Source: Niabella sp. (GTDB lineage: Bacteria; Bacteroidota; Bacteroidia; Chitinophagales; Chitinophagaceae). From it: a DNA stretch of 64,000 nucleotides. Numbering within the stretch: the stretch's first letter is position 1; each line of letters begins with the position of its first letter. Both the position numbers and the translations under genes were made by a program. The stretch is from positions 464,979 to 528,978 of the forward strand of contig NZ_JASLGT010000024.1 of the NCBI RefSeq assembly GCF_030150205.1, in the 5' to 3' direction. Below are positions 10,219 through 17,506 of this stretch, in pieces. The notes below the pieces were generated by a model. The model saw only the letters and a program-made list of their open reading frames with translations. It was not told where the DNA came from and searched no databases.

Positions 10219-10273
10219 AGCTGAAGCGTCCCTGTAAACAGGGTCGTTGGGGCCATGAAGCGACCCTTCAGCT
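10219..10273. repeat. Nested inverted repeats upstream of susC (pair 2)
   Basis: Three complementary pairs lie within 55 bp: AGCTGAAG (10219-10226) with CTTCAGCT (10266-10273), CCCTGT with ACAGGG (10230-10245), and GGGTCG (10241-10246) with CGACCC (10261-10266). The second and third share bases, so they are alternative pairings. The block is about 190-240 bp upstream of the susC start. It could be a structured RNA, a protein-binding site or a remnant of a mobile palindrome; sequence alone does not decide. Confidence 0.5.
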
Positions 10274-10483
10274 TCTTACGCAACCGCGGACCGAAAAACA
10301 GGGTGTCTGATTCAATTTGATTTTGCAATGAAAGGCGTATATATATGCTACACTGATGTTATGGGCACAAATGCAATACTAAGGACAATATCCCCGAAAA
10401 CCATCATCTATTTCTACCGGGTAAAAAAAAAAAAAACAGAAACCTCGGATACTGGTTTACGCGCGTTTTAGCGGACGACATAA

Positions 10484-10526
10484 ATAAAAAAAGCCGTTGT
10501 ACTACAATTGAATTGAAGCACAACGG
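10484..10526 (-). terminator. Rho-independent terminator of doxX
   Basis: On the minus strand a long hairpin (CCGTTGTGCT arm pairing with AGTACAACGG, with inner CAATT/AATTG) is followed by a run of seven T residues. It lies 34 nt beyond the doxX stop codon, in the right orientation. Confidence 0.8.
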
Positions 10527-10559
10527 TCCGTTGTAAAAAGGCGGATGGTTTACACCGGG

Positions 10560-10979
10560 TTATTGTTTCTGTATGAACAACAGGTCTACCGACCATTTGC
10601 CGCTTCCCAGAAGCATAATGGCTATGCCCATGGCCAGCAAATGATATTCAAATCCTTCCCCTTTCTGGTTCCCGAACCAGTTCATAAAGAAGCCGTGTTG
10701 CCAGTGATGTCCCATGATAACAGCGCCCACCATCAGTAGGATCAGCAGGAGTGCCATAAGACGGGAACCGAAGCCTGCAATCAGGAAAAGAGGCGCAATA
10801 AATTCCGCAAGCACCACCAGGATCGCCAACAGGTAAGGTACCTGGTAATCTTGCTGCAGGTGCTGCAGCGTGCTGCCAAAACCAGAAATTTTCAGCCATC
10901 CGTGGGGGAGCATGATAAAACCCAGGGTTAACCGGAGAACGGTAGCGGCCATGCCGCCTGTTTGAAAAAAGAATTCCAT
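10560..10979 (-). CDS. DoxX family membrane protein
   Basis: A 139-residue DoxX-family inner-membrane protein with four predicted transmembrane helices. The N-terminal signature is GGMAATVLRLTLGFIMLPHGWLK, followed by the LLAILVVLAEFIAPLFLIAGFGSR stretch and GHHWQHGFFMNWFG. The frame is open to 11033, but homologues start near MEFFFQTGG, so I place the start at 10979. It follows a Crp/Fnr-type regulator gene by 92 nt on the same strand and is closed by a strong terminator. The biochemical role of such stand-alone DoxX proteins is not settled; membrane redox or quinone-linked functions have been proposed for the family. Confidence 0.85.
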   Translation of the reverse strand: MEFFFQTGGMAATVLRLTLGFIMLPHGWLKISGFGSTLQHLQQDYQVPYLLAILVVLAEFIAPLFLIAGFGSRLMALLLILLMVGAVIMGHHWQHGFFMNWFGNQKGEGFEYHLLAMGIAIMLLGSGKWSVDLLFIQKQ

Positions 10980-11071
10980 AACTTTTTTTTTAAGAATACA
11001 TTCAGCTGCAAAGCTGCGCTGTTGTGTATTCAAAAAAAATGAAGCAGTACAGGAAAAAAACTTGAACTGGT

Positions 11072-11686
11072 TTAAGCTTTTTTGGGCGTCATTCCATGCC
11101 GGATCTTACTGAGGAATTCTGCCGTCATACCGAGGTAGGCCGCCAGCTGGTATTGCGGTACCCGGTTTGCAATTTCGGGGTATCTTGCTGAAAACTCCTG
11201 ATAGCGTTGTTCGGCGGTCTGGCTCATAGTGGCAATTACCCTTTTTTGTAACATAATAAAACTGCGCTGGTAAAGGATGCGGAAAAAACGCTCGAGCGTT
11301 GGCACATTTTGATACAGCATATCAAGTCCCGGCCGGTCGATCTGTAACAACGTAGTTGCTTCGAGGGCTTCTATATTGAACTGCGAAGGCGTATTGAATA
11401 AAAAACTTTCATTATCGTTCAGCCACCAGCCCTCAATACCAAACTGGACGATGTATTCCTGGCCTTTGTCGTTGGTAAAATAGGAACGCAGGCAGCCATT
11501 GGTTATAAAACTCAGATACCGGCAGGGATCGCCCTCCTGTACCAGGAATTGTCTTCGCTTTAGTGTCTTCTGATGAAAAGCTTCCGTTATCCACGTTTCT
11601 TCCTCTTTTGTTAGGGGAACCAGGGCATTGATGTGCTGCATTAACAAGGCGTGCATATACCAGTCTTTCTTTATAACGGGGTTCAT
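11072..11686 (-). CDS. Crp/Fnr family transcriptional regulator
   Basis: A 204-residue regulator with an N-terminal cyclic-nucleotide-binding-like beta-roll (about residues 30-130, QEGDPCRYLSFITNGCLRSYF) and a C-terminal helix-turn-helix (about 165-204, YQLAAYLGMTAEFLSKIRHG). The Bacteroidota-type AEQRYQEFSARYPEIANRVPQYQLAAYLG linker is clear. It lacks Fnr-type iron-sulfur cysteines. Alternative starts are Met11 (11656) and Met16. It is divergent from a second Crp-like gene at 11864 and lies upstream of doxX, so it may regulate that gene and itself. Confidence 0.92.
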   Translation of the reverse strand: MNPVIKKDWYMHALLMQHINALVPLTKEEETWITEAFHQKTLKRRQFLVQEGDPCRYLSFITNGCLRSYFTNDKGQEYIVQFGIEGWWLNDNESFLFNTPSQFNIEALEATTLLQIDRPGLDMLYQNVPTLERFFRILYQRSFIMLQKRVIATMSQTAEQRYQEFSARYPEIANRVPQYQLAAYLGMTAEFLSKIRHGMTPKKA

Positions 11687-11797
11687 GTTGAACGGATCCC
11701 GGTTCTAAAGATAATGGATTTATGGCCGGCAATAAAGCGCTGCAACAGTAGCTGAAATTGCATCCGCTGATACGGCTGTTGTTAAAATGATAAGGCG

Positions 11798-11851
11798 TAT
11801 TTTTAACCCGGATAAGAACAGTGCCCGCAGCATTACTGATGGTTAAAAATA
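11798..11851. promoter_or_regulatory. Candidate operator between divergent crp-like genes
   Basis: An 11-bp perfect inverted repeat, TATTTTTAACC (11798-11808) and GGTTAAAAATA (11841-11851), with a 32-nt spacer lies in the 177-bp gap between the two divergent regulator genes. The right arm is 12 nt before the start of the plus-strand gene. Symmetry and location fit a regulator-binding site, but the spacer is longer than in a classic single Crp site. Confidence 0.4.
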
Positions 11852-11863
11852 TACCTGGTATTC

Positions 11864-12430
11864 ATGGAACAGATCCGGAAACTTTTTGAACAGAAAGCGC
11901 CGCTGAGCGATACAGACTGGGCGTTTTTTGCATCAAAGCTGGTACGGCAACCATTCAGTAAAAAGGTACGGCTGTTAAAAGCCGGTCAAACAGAGCGCCA
12001 TCTATCGTTTATTGAAAAAGGGGCGATCCGTTTTTATATGGACCGGGGAGAAGGGGAGGTCACTTTTTCATTTGCCTTTGCCAACGGGTTTGTAAGCGGC
12101 TATGACTCCTTCCTTACACAATTGCCTTCGTTATACCATATAGAAACGCTTACGGAGGTGGTGCTTTGGCAGTTAACCTATGAAGATCTTCAGCAAGTTT
12201 ACCGCCAAACGACCATTGGCAATGCTATCGGGCGTTACGCGGGCGAGGAGTTGTTTCTCAAAAAATCCCGGCGGGAACTTTCGCTGCTTAATGAAACGGC
12301 TGAACAACGGTACCTGAAACTTTTTACGGAACAGCCGGAACTGTTGCAAAAAATTCCACTGAAATACATTGCATCCTATATTGGCATTACTCCTCAGGCA
12401 TTGAGCCGTATCCGCCGGCGGATTTATTAA
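11864..12430 (+). CDS. Crp/Fnr family transcriptional regulator
   Basis: A 188-residue Crp-type regulator. The effector domain spans about residues 15-130 (LKAGQTERHLSFIEKGAIRFY) and the helix-turn-helix is at the C-terminus (IPLKYIASYIGITPQALSRIRRRI). It shares the AEQRYLKLFTEQPELLQKIP linker pattern with the divergent regulator at 11072-11686, so the two are paralogues, although the sequences differ substantially. A DoxX-like membrane protein follows 54 nt downstream on the same strand, mirroring the arrangement on the other side. Confidence 0.93.
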   Translation: MEQIRKLFEQKAPLSDTDWAFFASKLVRQPFSKKVRLLKAGQTERHLSFIEKGAIRFYMDRGEGEVTFSFAFANGFVSGYDSFLTQLPSLYHIETLTEVVLWQLTYEDLQQVYRQTTIGNAIGRYAGEELFLKKSRRELSLLNETAEQRYLKLFTEQPELLQKIPLKYIASYIGITPQALSRIRRRIY

Positions 12431-12484
12431 TCCAGGTTCATTGTTTTGCACCGCAGGTAAAAGGAACTTTGCATAAAAAAAGAA

Positions 12485-12937
12485 ATGAAACCTTTAATCG
12501 TGCTACTGGTTACGTTTGCAATAACCGCTGTGGTAACAAAATTAATGCACCGGCCGGATGCATGGGCATTGTCTGCCAGGGTCGCTATGTCCATAATGCT
12601 GGTATTTACAGCAACGGGGCATTTTGCCTTTACAAAGGGAATGTCGATGATGTTGCCGGCCTTTATTCCGGCAAAGAACGCGCTTGTTTATAGTACCGGT
12701 GTTGTTGAAATTTTAGCAGCCTTGGCATTGCTGATCCCCGCACTGCGGCTTCCGGCGGCCTGGTTCCTGATCCTGTTCCTGGTGTTGCTGTTGCCGGCCA
12801 ATATTTATGCGGCGTTTAAACATATCGACTATCAGCAAGCCTCTTTTAATGGAAGCGGGCCATCTTATTTATGGTTCCGGGTACCGCTGCAGTTGTTTTT
12901 TATTGCCTGGATCTATCTGGCAGCAATAAAGGCTTAA
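12485..12937 (+). CDS. DoxX-like family membrane protein
   Basis: A 150-residue protein with four predicted membrane helices. The sequence pattern ARVAMSIMLVFTATGHFAFTKGMSMMLPAFIPAK and TGVVEILAALALLIP is that of the DoxX-like family. An N-terminal signal-anchor (MKPLIVLLVTFAITAVV) is present. It is the likely second gene of an operon with the Crp-type regulator upstream. Molecular function is unknown. Confidence 0.8.
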   Translation: MKPLIVLLVTFAITAVVTKLMHRPDAWALSARVAMSIMLVFTATGHFAFTKGMSMMLPAFIPAKNALVYSTGVVEILAALALLIPALRLPAAWFLILFLVLLLPANIYAAFKHIDYQQASFNGSGPSYLWFRVPLQLFFIAWIYLAAIKA

Positions 12938-12943
12938 ACTATT

Positions 12944-12951
12944 TAATTTTG
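12944..12951 (+). promoter_or_regulatory. -7 promoter element for AraC gene
   Basis: TAATTTTG matches the Bacteroidota -7 consensus TAnnTTTG and lies 40 nt upstream of the AraC-type start at 12992. No good TTG box is seen at the expected upstream spacing. Confidence 0.4.
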
Positions 12952-12991
12952 TAAAGCAACATACTGATAAAAATGAACGTTTAACTGCCGT

Positions 12992-13807
12992 ATGACCTAT
13001 CAAACCTTTTCACCGGGCGCGGACCTGGATGCCTTTATAAAGTGTTACTGGACGCTGGAGGGAGCGGAAGCCCAGCCGCCCCAACGCCAGCGGATCGTAC
13101 CGGACGGCTGTATGGAAATGATCTTTCATTATGGAGATCTGTACCGGCAGTATTTGGACCCAAGCCGCTACATTGTACAACCCCGGTGTTTTGTAATTGG
13201 TCAACTTACCCGGCCGCTGGAAATTGAGCCAACGGGGGCTACGGGTATCTTTGCGGTGCGCTTCCGCACAGAGGGATTTATTCCTTTTACAACATACCCT
13301 GTAAAGGAAATGGAGAACCGCGCGGTTGCGACGGAATTATTGTTTTCAGATGGCGGGGCGTTGCTAAACCGGAATATATTGGAGGCCAAAACCACCATGG
13401 ACCGTATCCGGATAGCCGAAGCATTTTTAAGGGCCCGTTTAGTAAGCCAAACAACGATCGACCGGGTGGCAAAACAAACGGTTGAAATGATCCTGTCTGC
13501 GAACGGTCAGTACTCCGTTGATCAGCTTTGCGGACAGTTACAGGTAAACCGGCGGCAGCTGGAACGTAAGTTCGCTTCCCTGATCGGGATCAGTCCCAAA
13601 CAATTCTCCCGCATCATCCGCATGCAGGCCATGCTGCGGCTGTTGCTGAACAAACAGTATGACAGCCTTACATCCCTGGCCTACGAAGGCGATTATTACG
13701 ACCAGGCGCATTTTATTAAGGACTTCCGGGCGTTTACCGGAAAAACACCCGGCGATTTTTATGGGCACAACCTGCAGTTGTCGGCACTATTTTACGGAGT
13801 GGAATAG
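12992..13807 (+). CDS. AraC family transcriptional regulator
   Basis: A 271-residue regulator. The N-terminal 150 residues match the DUF6597-type sensor (PGADLDAFIKCYWTLEG, RIVPDGCMEMIFHYGD). The C-terminal 100 residues form the double helix-turn-helix of AraC (VDQLCGQLQVNRRQLERKFASLIGISPKQFSRIIRMQ, then SLTSLAYEGDYYDQAHFIKDFRAFTGKTPGDFY). A related regulator lies at 19004-19789. Its targets are unknown; the DUF6265 gene downstream is one candidate. Confidence 0.93.
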   Translation: MTYQTFSPGADLDAFIKCYWTLEGAEAQPPQRQRIVPDGCMEMIFHYGDLYRQYLDPSRYIVQPRCFVIGQLTRPLEIEPTGATGIFAVRFRTEGFIPFTTYPVKEMENRAVATELLFSDGGALLNRNILEAKTTMDRIRIAEAFLRARLVSQTTIDRVAKQTVEMILSANGQYSVDQLCGQLQVNRRQLERKFASLIGISPKQFSRIIRMQAMLRLLLNKQYDSLTSLAYEGDYYDQAHFIKDFRAFTGKTPGDFYGHNLQLSALFYGVE

Positions 13808-13813
13808 GCTGTC

Positions 13814-13907
13814 GCATTTTTACAATGCCTGCCGCTCAATACCGCATAGTTTTGTTTTGCCGATGCGCCGGGTTACACAACCGGTTCGGTGGCATTTTCA
13901 CAATGCC
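13814..13907. repeat. Pair of direct repeats, each a small hairpin
   Basis: GCATTTTTACAATGCC (13814-13829) recurs as GCATTTTCACAATGCC (13892-13907), 15 of 16 identical, and each copy is itself an inverted repeat (GCATT...AATGC). They lie 28 and 106 nt upstream of the DUF6265 start. They may be operator half-sites or short RNA hairpins. Confidence 0.5.
13847..13854 (+). promoter_or_regulatory. -7 promoter element for DUF6265 gene
   Basis: TAGTTTTG matches TAnnTTTG. It lies between the two repeated hairpins and would give a leader of roughly 75-80 nt that carries the second hairpin. Confidence 0.35.
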
Positions 13908-13934
13908 ATTTCAAAACATATAAAACAGTTACCG

Positions 13935-14414
13935 ATGTACTCCAAAACAAAAAGGATACTCATTTCCGCGCTTTTCTTCCTTTGCTGCTGGAAGGCGGAT
14001 ACCACGCCAACTATCCGTAACGCGGAATGGCTGGCCGGCACCTGGGAAAACCGGGTTGCGCCGGGAAAAATCATTTATGAAACCTGGACCCGATCCGGCG
14101 ATGCAGCGCTAACAGGAAAAAGCTATATGCTCAAGGAAAAGGATACCCTGTTGTTTGAAACTGTAAAGCTGGTGGAAAAAAATGGGCGGCTGCTTTATAT
14201 AGCAACGGTTCCGCGTCAGAACAACGGGGAGCCGGTTGTTTTTACTTCAAAAACGGTTTCAGAAACGGAATTGATTTTTGAAAACCCGGAACATGATTTT
14301 CCTCAAAGGATCCGCTATACCCGGGTGGGGGCAGACTCCCTGTTAGCGGAAATTTCAGGAACCAAAAACGGTAATGAGCGGAAACAATCTTTTCCTATGA
14401 AGCGGGTGCATTAA
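13935..14414 (+). CDS. DUF6265 family secreted protein
   Basis: A 159-residue protein with an N-terminal signal region (KRILISALFFLCCWKA) and a beta-rich lipocalin-like body typical of DUF6265: NAEWLAGTWEN at about residues 31-41, SETELIFENPEHDFPQRIRY at about 112-131. The frame is open upstream to 13659, but that part overlaps the AraC gene in another frame; the ATG at 13935 directly precedes the signal peptide. The double Cys (FLCCWKA) could be a lipobox, so lipidation is possible. Function unknown. Confidence 0.8.
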   Translation: MYSKTKRILISALFFLCCWKADTTPTIRNAEWLAGTWENRVAPGKIIYETWTRSGDAALTGKSYMLKEKDTLLFETVKLVEKNGRLLYIATVPRQNNGEPVVFTSKTVSETELIFENPEHDFPQRIRYTRVGADSLLAEISGTKNGNERKQSFPMKRVH

Positions 14415-14549
14415 GGGGGGCGGCTCCATACTTTGCGAATATTGCAGGCGAATGACAGCAGAAGCGGCAAGTCTGTTGTACCTTCTTTGAAACATCCTGC
14501 ATGAAGAAAAACCAGAAGCCTCTTACCTTTGTAGGGTATAAACCGGCAG

Positions 14550-14903
14550 ATGAAAACAAAAAAAGAGCTGAAAGAGCAGTATAAACAGCAGAAATTTAAA
14601 ATGGGAGTGTTCCAGGTAAGGAATACAGAAAACGATAAGATCTTTATTGGAAGCAGTACGGACCTGGTGGCCATATGGAACCGCCTTCGCTTTCAGCTGA
14701 ATAATGGTCTTCATTCAAATGAAGAGTTGCAGGCAGACTGGTTGCGGTTGGGGGAAGCACAGTTTGCTTATGAGATCCTCAGCGAAATAAAACAGGACGA
14801 TGCGCAACCAACGGATTATAAACGAGAAGCAGAACACCTGGAAAAGATGTTTATGGAGGAGTTGCAGCCTTTTGGAGCAAATGGCTACCATACGGTTAAA
14901 TAA
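14550..14903 (+). CDS. GIY-YIG nuclease family protein
   Basis: A 117-residue protein of the Bacteroidota GIY-YIG-like family. The central part (MGVFQVRNTENDKIFIGSSTDLVAIWNRLRFQLNNG, about residues 20-55) corresponds to the GIY-YIG fold, with VFQV and FIGSS in place of the canonical GIY and YIG triplets. The canonical motifs are therefore altered, and nuclease activity is uncertain. A TACCTTTG -7 box (14524-14531) lies 18 nt upstream of the start. Confidence 0.75.
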   Translation: MKTKKELKEQYKQQKFKMGVFQVRNTENDKIFIGSSTDLVAIWNRLRFQLNNGLHSNEELQADWLRLGEAQFAYEILSEIKQDDAQPTDYKREAEHLEKMFMEELQPFGANGYHTVK

Positions 14904-15158
14904 CACTCCCGGTGTAGGACGATTCAGGAAACATTCCAAACATTAACATACGATGTCTCCCTATCCATATTCGCCGATCAGCCGGGGCCGGCATAGCGGC
15001 AATAACCAGGATAGCGTCTTCAGGTTTTTCCTGATACAGGAATACAGCGATTTTGTTGTAAATTCGGGAAATGCACAGGGCAGGAAAAGCGTTGCAGAGA
15101 ATGATACGGCATCCAGGTTTTTCCTGTTTTTATTGTAACAGTCAAATCGTATCAGGTT

Positions 15159-15896
15159 ATGCTGGACTCTCTGTGGGTGATCATGCTGTATGTTGTTTTA
15201 TTGTTTTTTAGTGTTGCGGGAGGAATCCGGTACGCCTTGCGTTACCGGAAGAAATTCCGTTGGGATAGCTCCGGTATCGAAAACTCCATCGTCGGTATTT
15301 TTGGCCTGATCATTTCCTTCACCTTTTTGCAGGCGGGGAATGCGCATCGCGAGCGGTTTGCCTATTTGCATAAAGAGGCGAACAATATAGATGCACTTTA
15401 CCGGTATAGCAGAAAGCTGCCGGATTCTTTCCGGCTGTATACAAAAAACATGCTCCAGGAATTTTTAAAAAACCAGCTGGCTTTTGAGCAATCGGGGAAT
15501 GGTACTTTTTTTTATAATGCTAAAAAGCAGAGTGATGCTTACTGGGTCCGCCTGACCGCTCTGAAGAAGCAACAGCACAATGTGGCCATCGATAAAGTGA
15601 CGGAATATTTTGATCAGTTACAGGACACGGTTTCTTTATTTGCATATTCCAACTATGAACGAACACCTGCATTTGTTATTTTTCTGCTGGTTGTGGTATC
15701 GATGCTGATCGGGTTTTTGGTCGGATTTATGAATGGTGTAAAGGAACGGGTTCACTATATGGTTCCGCTTATATATTTTGTAACCGTATCGCTGACCATG
15801 CTGGTCATCAGTGATCTTAACAATCCCCGCCTTGGACTGATAAAGCCCAGTTACTATCATTTGCAACTGACCTTACAGTATATCTGGAATAACTGA
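15159..15896 (+). CDS. Bestrophin-like (DUF4239) membrane protein
   Basis: A 245-residue inner-membrane protein with two hydrophobic segments near the N-terminus, a soluble helical middle (about residues 60-165), and two C-terminal membrane segments (VIFLLVVVSMLIGFLVGFMNG and VPLIYFVTVSLTMLVISDLNNPRLG). The SDLNNPRLG ending after the last helix fits the DUF4239/bestrophin-like family. An ion-channel role is inferred only from the family name. It is followed 38 nt later by a Pr6Pr-type membrane gene. Confidence 0.7.
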   Translation: MLDSLWVIMLYVVLLFFSVAGGIRYALRYRKKFRWDSSGIENSIVGIFGLIISFTFLQAGNAHRERFAYLHKEANNIDALYRYSRKLPDSFRLYTKNMLQEFLKNQLAFEQSGNGTFFYNAKKQSDAYWVRLTALKKQQHNVAIDKVTEYFDQLQDTVSLFAYSNYERTPAFVIFLLVVVSMLIGFLVGFMNGVKERVHYMVPLIYFVTVSLTMLVISDLNNPRLGLIKPSYYHLQLTLQYIWNN

Positions 15897-15934
15897 ACAG
15901 GAACCGGCGCTTAAAGCCAAACAAATCGAATATA

Positions 15935-16576
15935 ATGCAGACTCAAATAAGAAAACGCTGGTTGTTGATTCTTGTAACGCTGGTTGCCTGGTTTGCCGTA
16001 GTGCTCCAGCTCTGCCTGATGGTACTGCATACAAAGAATCCTCCTGGGGAAACCCTGCTGCGTTTTTTCTCTTATTATACCATCCTTACCAATCTGCTGG
16101 TTGCCATTTATGGCACCCTGTTGCTGATGAACCCCGGCGGCCGGTTGAGCAGGTTCCTTTTGAAGCCCGGAACGGCTACGGCTATTACGGTGTATATCAC
16201 TATTGTGGGGCTGGTGTATAACCTGGTATTGCGTCATTTGTGGAGTCCAGAAGGGTGGCAGTGGCTGGTGGATGAGTTGCTCCATGTAGGCGTTCCGTTG
16301 CTGTTTATCCTGTACTGGCTGGTGGTGGTTCCTAAATCAACATTGGGCTGGAAGCTCATTCCGGGGTGGCTGATTTATCCGGCGGTATATGCGATCTGTA
16401 TTTTTTTAAGAGGCGCAATGTCCGGTTTTTATCCCTATCCTTTTGTGGATGTAACGGTGTTAGGATATCCGCGTGCGTTGTTAAACAGTGTGGTTTTAAC
16501 CGGAGGCTTCCTCCTGATTTCCGCTGTATTTGTGGGCCTTGGCCGCCGGCTGTCCCGGGCGGGGCGCGCCGTTTAA
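15935..16576 (+). CDS. Pr6Pr family membrane protein
   Basis: A 213-residue protein with six or seven membrane helices. The FFSYYTILTNLLVAIYGTLLL, LVYNLVLRHLWSPEG and LLHVGVPLLFILYWLVVVPK segments match the Pr6Pr/FAR-17a-like family. It probably follows the DUF4239 gene in one transcript. No catalytic function can be assigned from sequence. Confidence 0.85.
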   Translation: MQTQIRKRWLLILVTLVAWFAVVLQLCLMVLHTKNPPGETLLRFFSYYTILTNLLVAIYGTLLLMNPGGRLSRFLLKPGTATAITVYITIVGLVYNLVLRHLWSPEGWQWLVDELLHVGVPLLFILYWLVVVPKSTLGWKLIPGWLIYPAVYAICIFLRGAMSGFYPYPFVDVTVLGYPRALLNSVVLTGGFLLISAVFVGLGRRLSRAGRAV

Positions 16577-16703
16577 TAAGAAGGGATCAGATTTGATGGC
16601 TTTCATAGCCAGGTTGGCGGTGCCGGTGTAAAAGGTCTCCCTGGTCTTTAGGTTAACCCCAACTGATTGCATGTCTGATATCGTAAGGGATGGTATCTTG
16701 ATG

Positions 16704-16711
16704 TATATTTG
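16704..16711 (+). promoter_or_regulatory. -7 promoter element abutting the PhyH start codon
   Basis: TATATTTG is a perfect TAnnTTTG box that ends 3 nt before the ATG at 16715. Transcription starting a few nucleotides downstream would give a leaderless mRNA, or alternatively initiation at the next Met (16754). Confidence 0.5.
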
Positions 16712-16714
16712 TTA

Positions 16715-17452
16715 ATGTTGATAACAGAACAAAAATTTTTGCAGACATTCGAAATGGAATTCCGTGAAAAGGGATTTGCAGTAGCTCCGGCTATATTTAC
16801 ATCACAGGAAGTGAACGCTATCATTAGAAAGATTGAGGCTGCTGATAAAACAAAGGACACATTTCGCAAATCGGCCGGTCTCTTTGCCATCCGGCAATTT
16901 CTGAAAGAGATCCCTGACATTTATGAGCTGATTTTTAATTTCCAATTGAAATCCCTCATTCATCAGCTTTATGGAAAGGCCTATTTTGTAATAAAAAGTA
17001 TCTATTTTGATAAACCCGCTGCTTCCAATTGGTATGTCAGCTACCATCAGGATCTCACCATTTCTGTAAATACCAGGGCAGAGGTTTCCGGCTATGGTCC
17101 ATGGACGGTAAAGCAGGATCAATTTGCAGTACAACCGCCACTTCCCGTTTTGGAAAATATTTTTACCATGCGCATACATCTTGATGATACCGATGAAGCA
17201 AATGGGGCATTGAGGGTGGTGCCGGGATCGCACCGGAAAGGCATTTATCGGCCGGAGCATATTGATTGGTCTGTGGAAACGGAACATGCATGCTGTGTTC
17301 CCGAAGGAGGGGTAATGATCATGAAACCTTTATTGTTACATAGCTCCGGGCGTACGCAGAATAACCGGCAACGGCGGGTCATTCATATAGAGTTTTCAAG
17401 CATGGAACTACCAGCCTCAGTGAAATGGTCAGAAAAGATGGTGGTTTTTTGA
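16715..17452 (+). CDS. Phytanoyl-CoA dioxygenase (PhyH) family protein
   Basis: A 245-residue Fe(II)/2-oxoglutarate-dependent dioxygenase of the PhyH family. The HxD iron ligands are visible in SYHQDLTISV (about residues 110-119), the distal histidine in LLLHSSGRTQNN, and the 2-oxoglutarate-binding arginine probably just downstream. The GALRVVPGSHRKG segment is typical. Substrate unknown. A TTG codon at 16709 could extend it by two residues, and Met at 16754 is a shorter option; the ATG at 16715 keeps the TEQ-FEMEFREKGF N-terminus common in this family. Confidence 0.9.
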   Translation: MLITEQKFLQTFEMEFREKGFAVAPAIFTSQEVNAIIRKIEAADKTKDTFRKSAGLFAIRQFLKEIPDIYELIFNFQLKSLIHQLYGKAYFVIKSIYFDKPAASNWYVSYHQDLTISVNTRAEVSGYGPWTVKQDQFAVQPPLPVLENIFTMRIHLDDTDEANGALRVVPGSHRKGIYRPEHIDWSVETEHACCVPEGGVMIMKPLLLHSSGRTQNNRQRRVIHIEFSSMELPASVKWSEKMVVF

Positions 17453-17491
17453 TTCTCTGCAATGGGGGCATAGGTTCGAAGCCGGTATTGG

Positions 17492-17499
17492 TAACTTTG
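17492..17499 (+). promoter_or_regulatory. -7 promoter element for nucleotidyltransferase gene
   Basis: TAACTTTG matches TAnnTTTG and ends 7 nt before the ATG at 17507. No TTG box stands out at the right distance. Confidence 0.45.
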
Positions 17500-17506
17500 T
17501 AACAGG

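Larger units (their letters stand above)
10035..10559. other. Intergenic region (525 bp) between the SusCD operon and doxX
   Basis: No credible gene is seen. It holds the candidate SusC promoter, a nested set of inverted repeats at 10219-10273, T-rich runs at 10169-10204, a 14-nt A tract near 10423-10436, and the doxX terminator at 10484-10526. The short open frame at 10131-10328 (minus) has no recognisable features. Confidence 0.6.

Noticed and set aside
10131..10328. 65-codon minus-strand frame upstream of susC
   Set aside because: Composition is Lys/Phe-rich from A/T runs; it crosses the inverted-repeat block and shows no domain or signal peptide.
10423..10436. 14-nt A tract
   Set aside because: A homopolymer without partner elements; it does not form a hairpin or a promoter box and could vary in length.
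12469..12693. Plus-strand frame overlapping the DoxX-like gene
   Set aside because: It is a shifted-frame shadow of the DoxX-like protein and shows no family features.
13659..13934. Upstream extension of the DUF6265 frame by 92 codons
   Set aside because: It overlaps the AraC gene in another frame, and the ATG at 13935 directly precedes a signal peptide.
14953..15138. 61-codon plus-strand frame between the GIY-YIG and DUF4239 genes
   Set aside because: No family-like pattern, no promoter box and weak composition; kept as intergenic.
17460..17500. GGTTCGAAGCC, similar to a tRNA T-arm
   Set aside because: No matching acceptor, D-arm or anticodon-arm pairing surrounds it; it lies in the promoter region of the nucleotidyltransferase gene.
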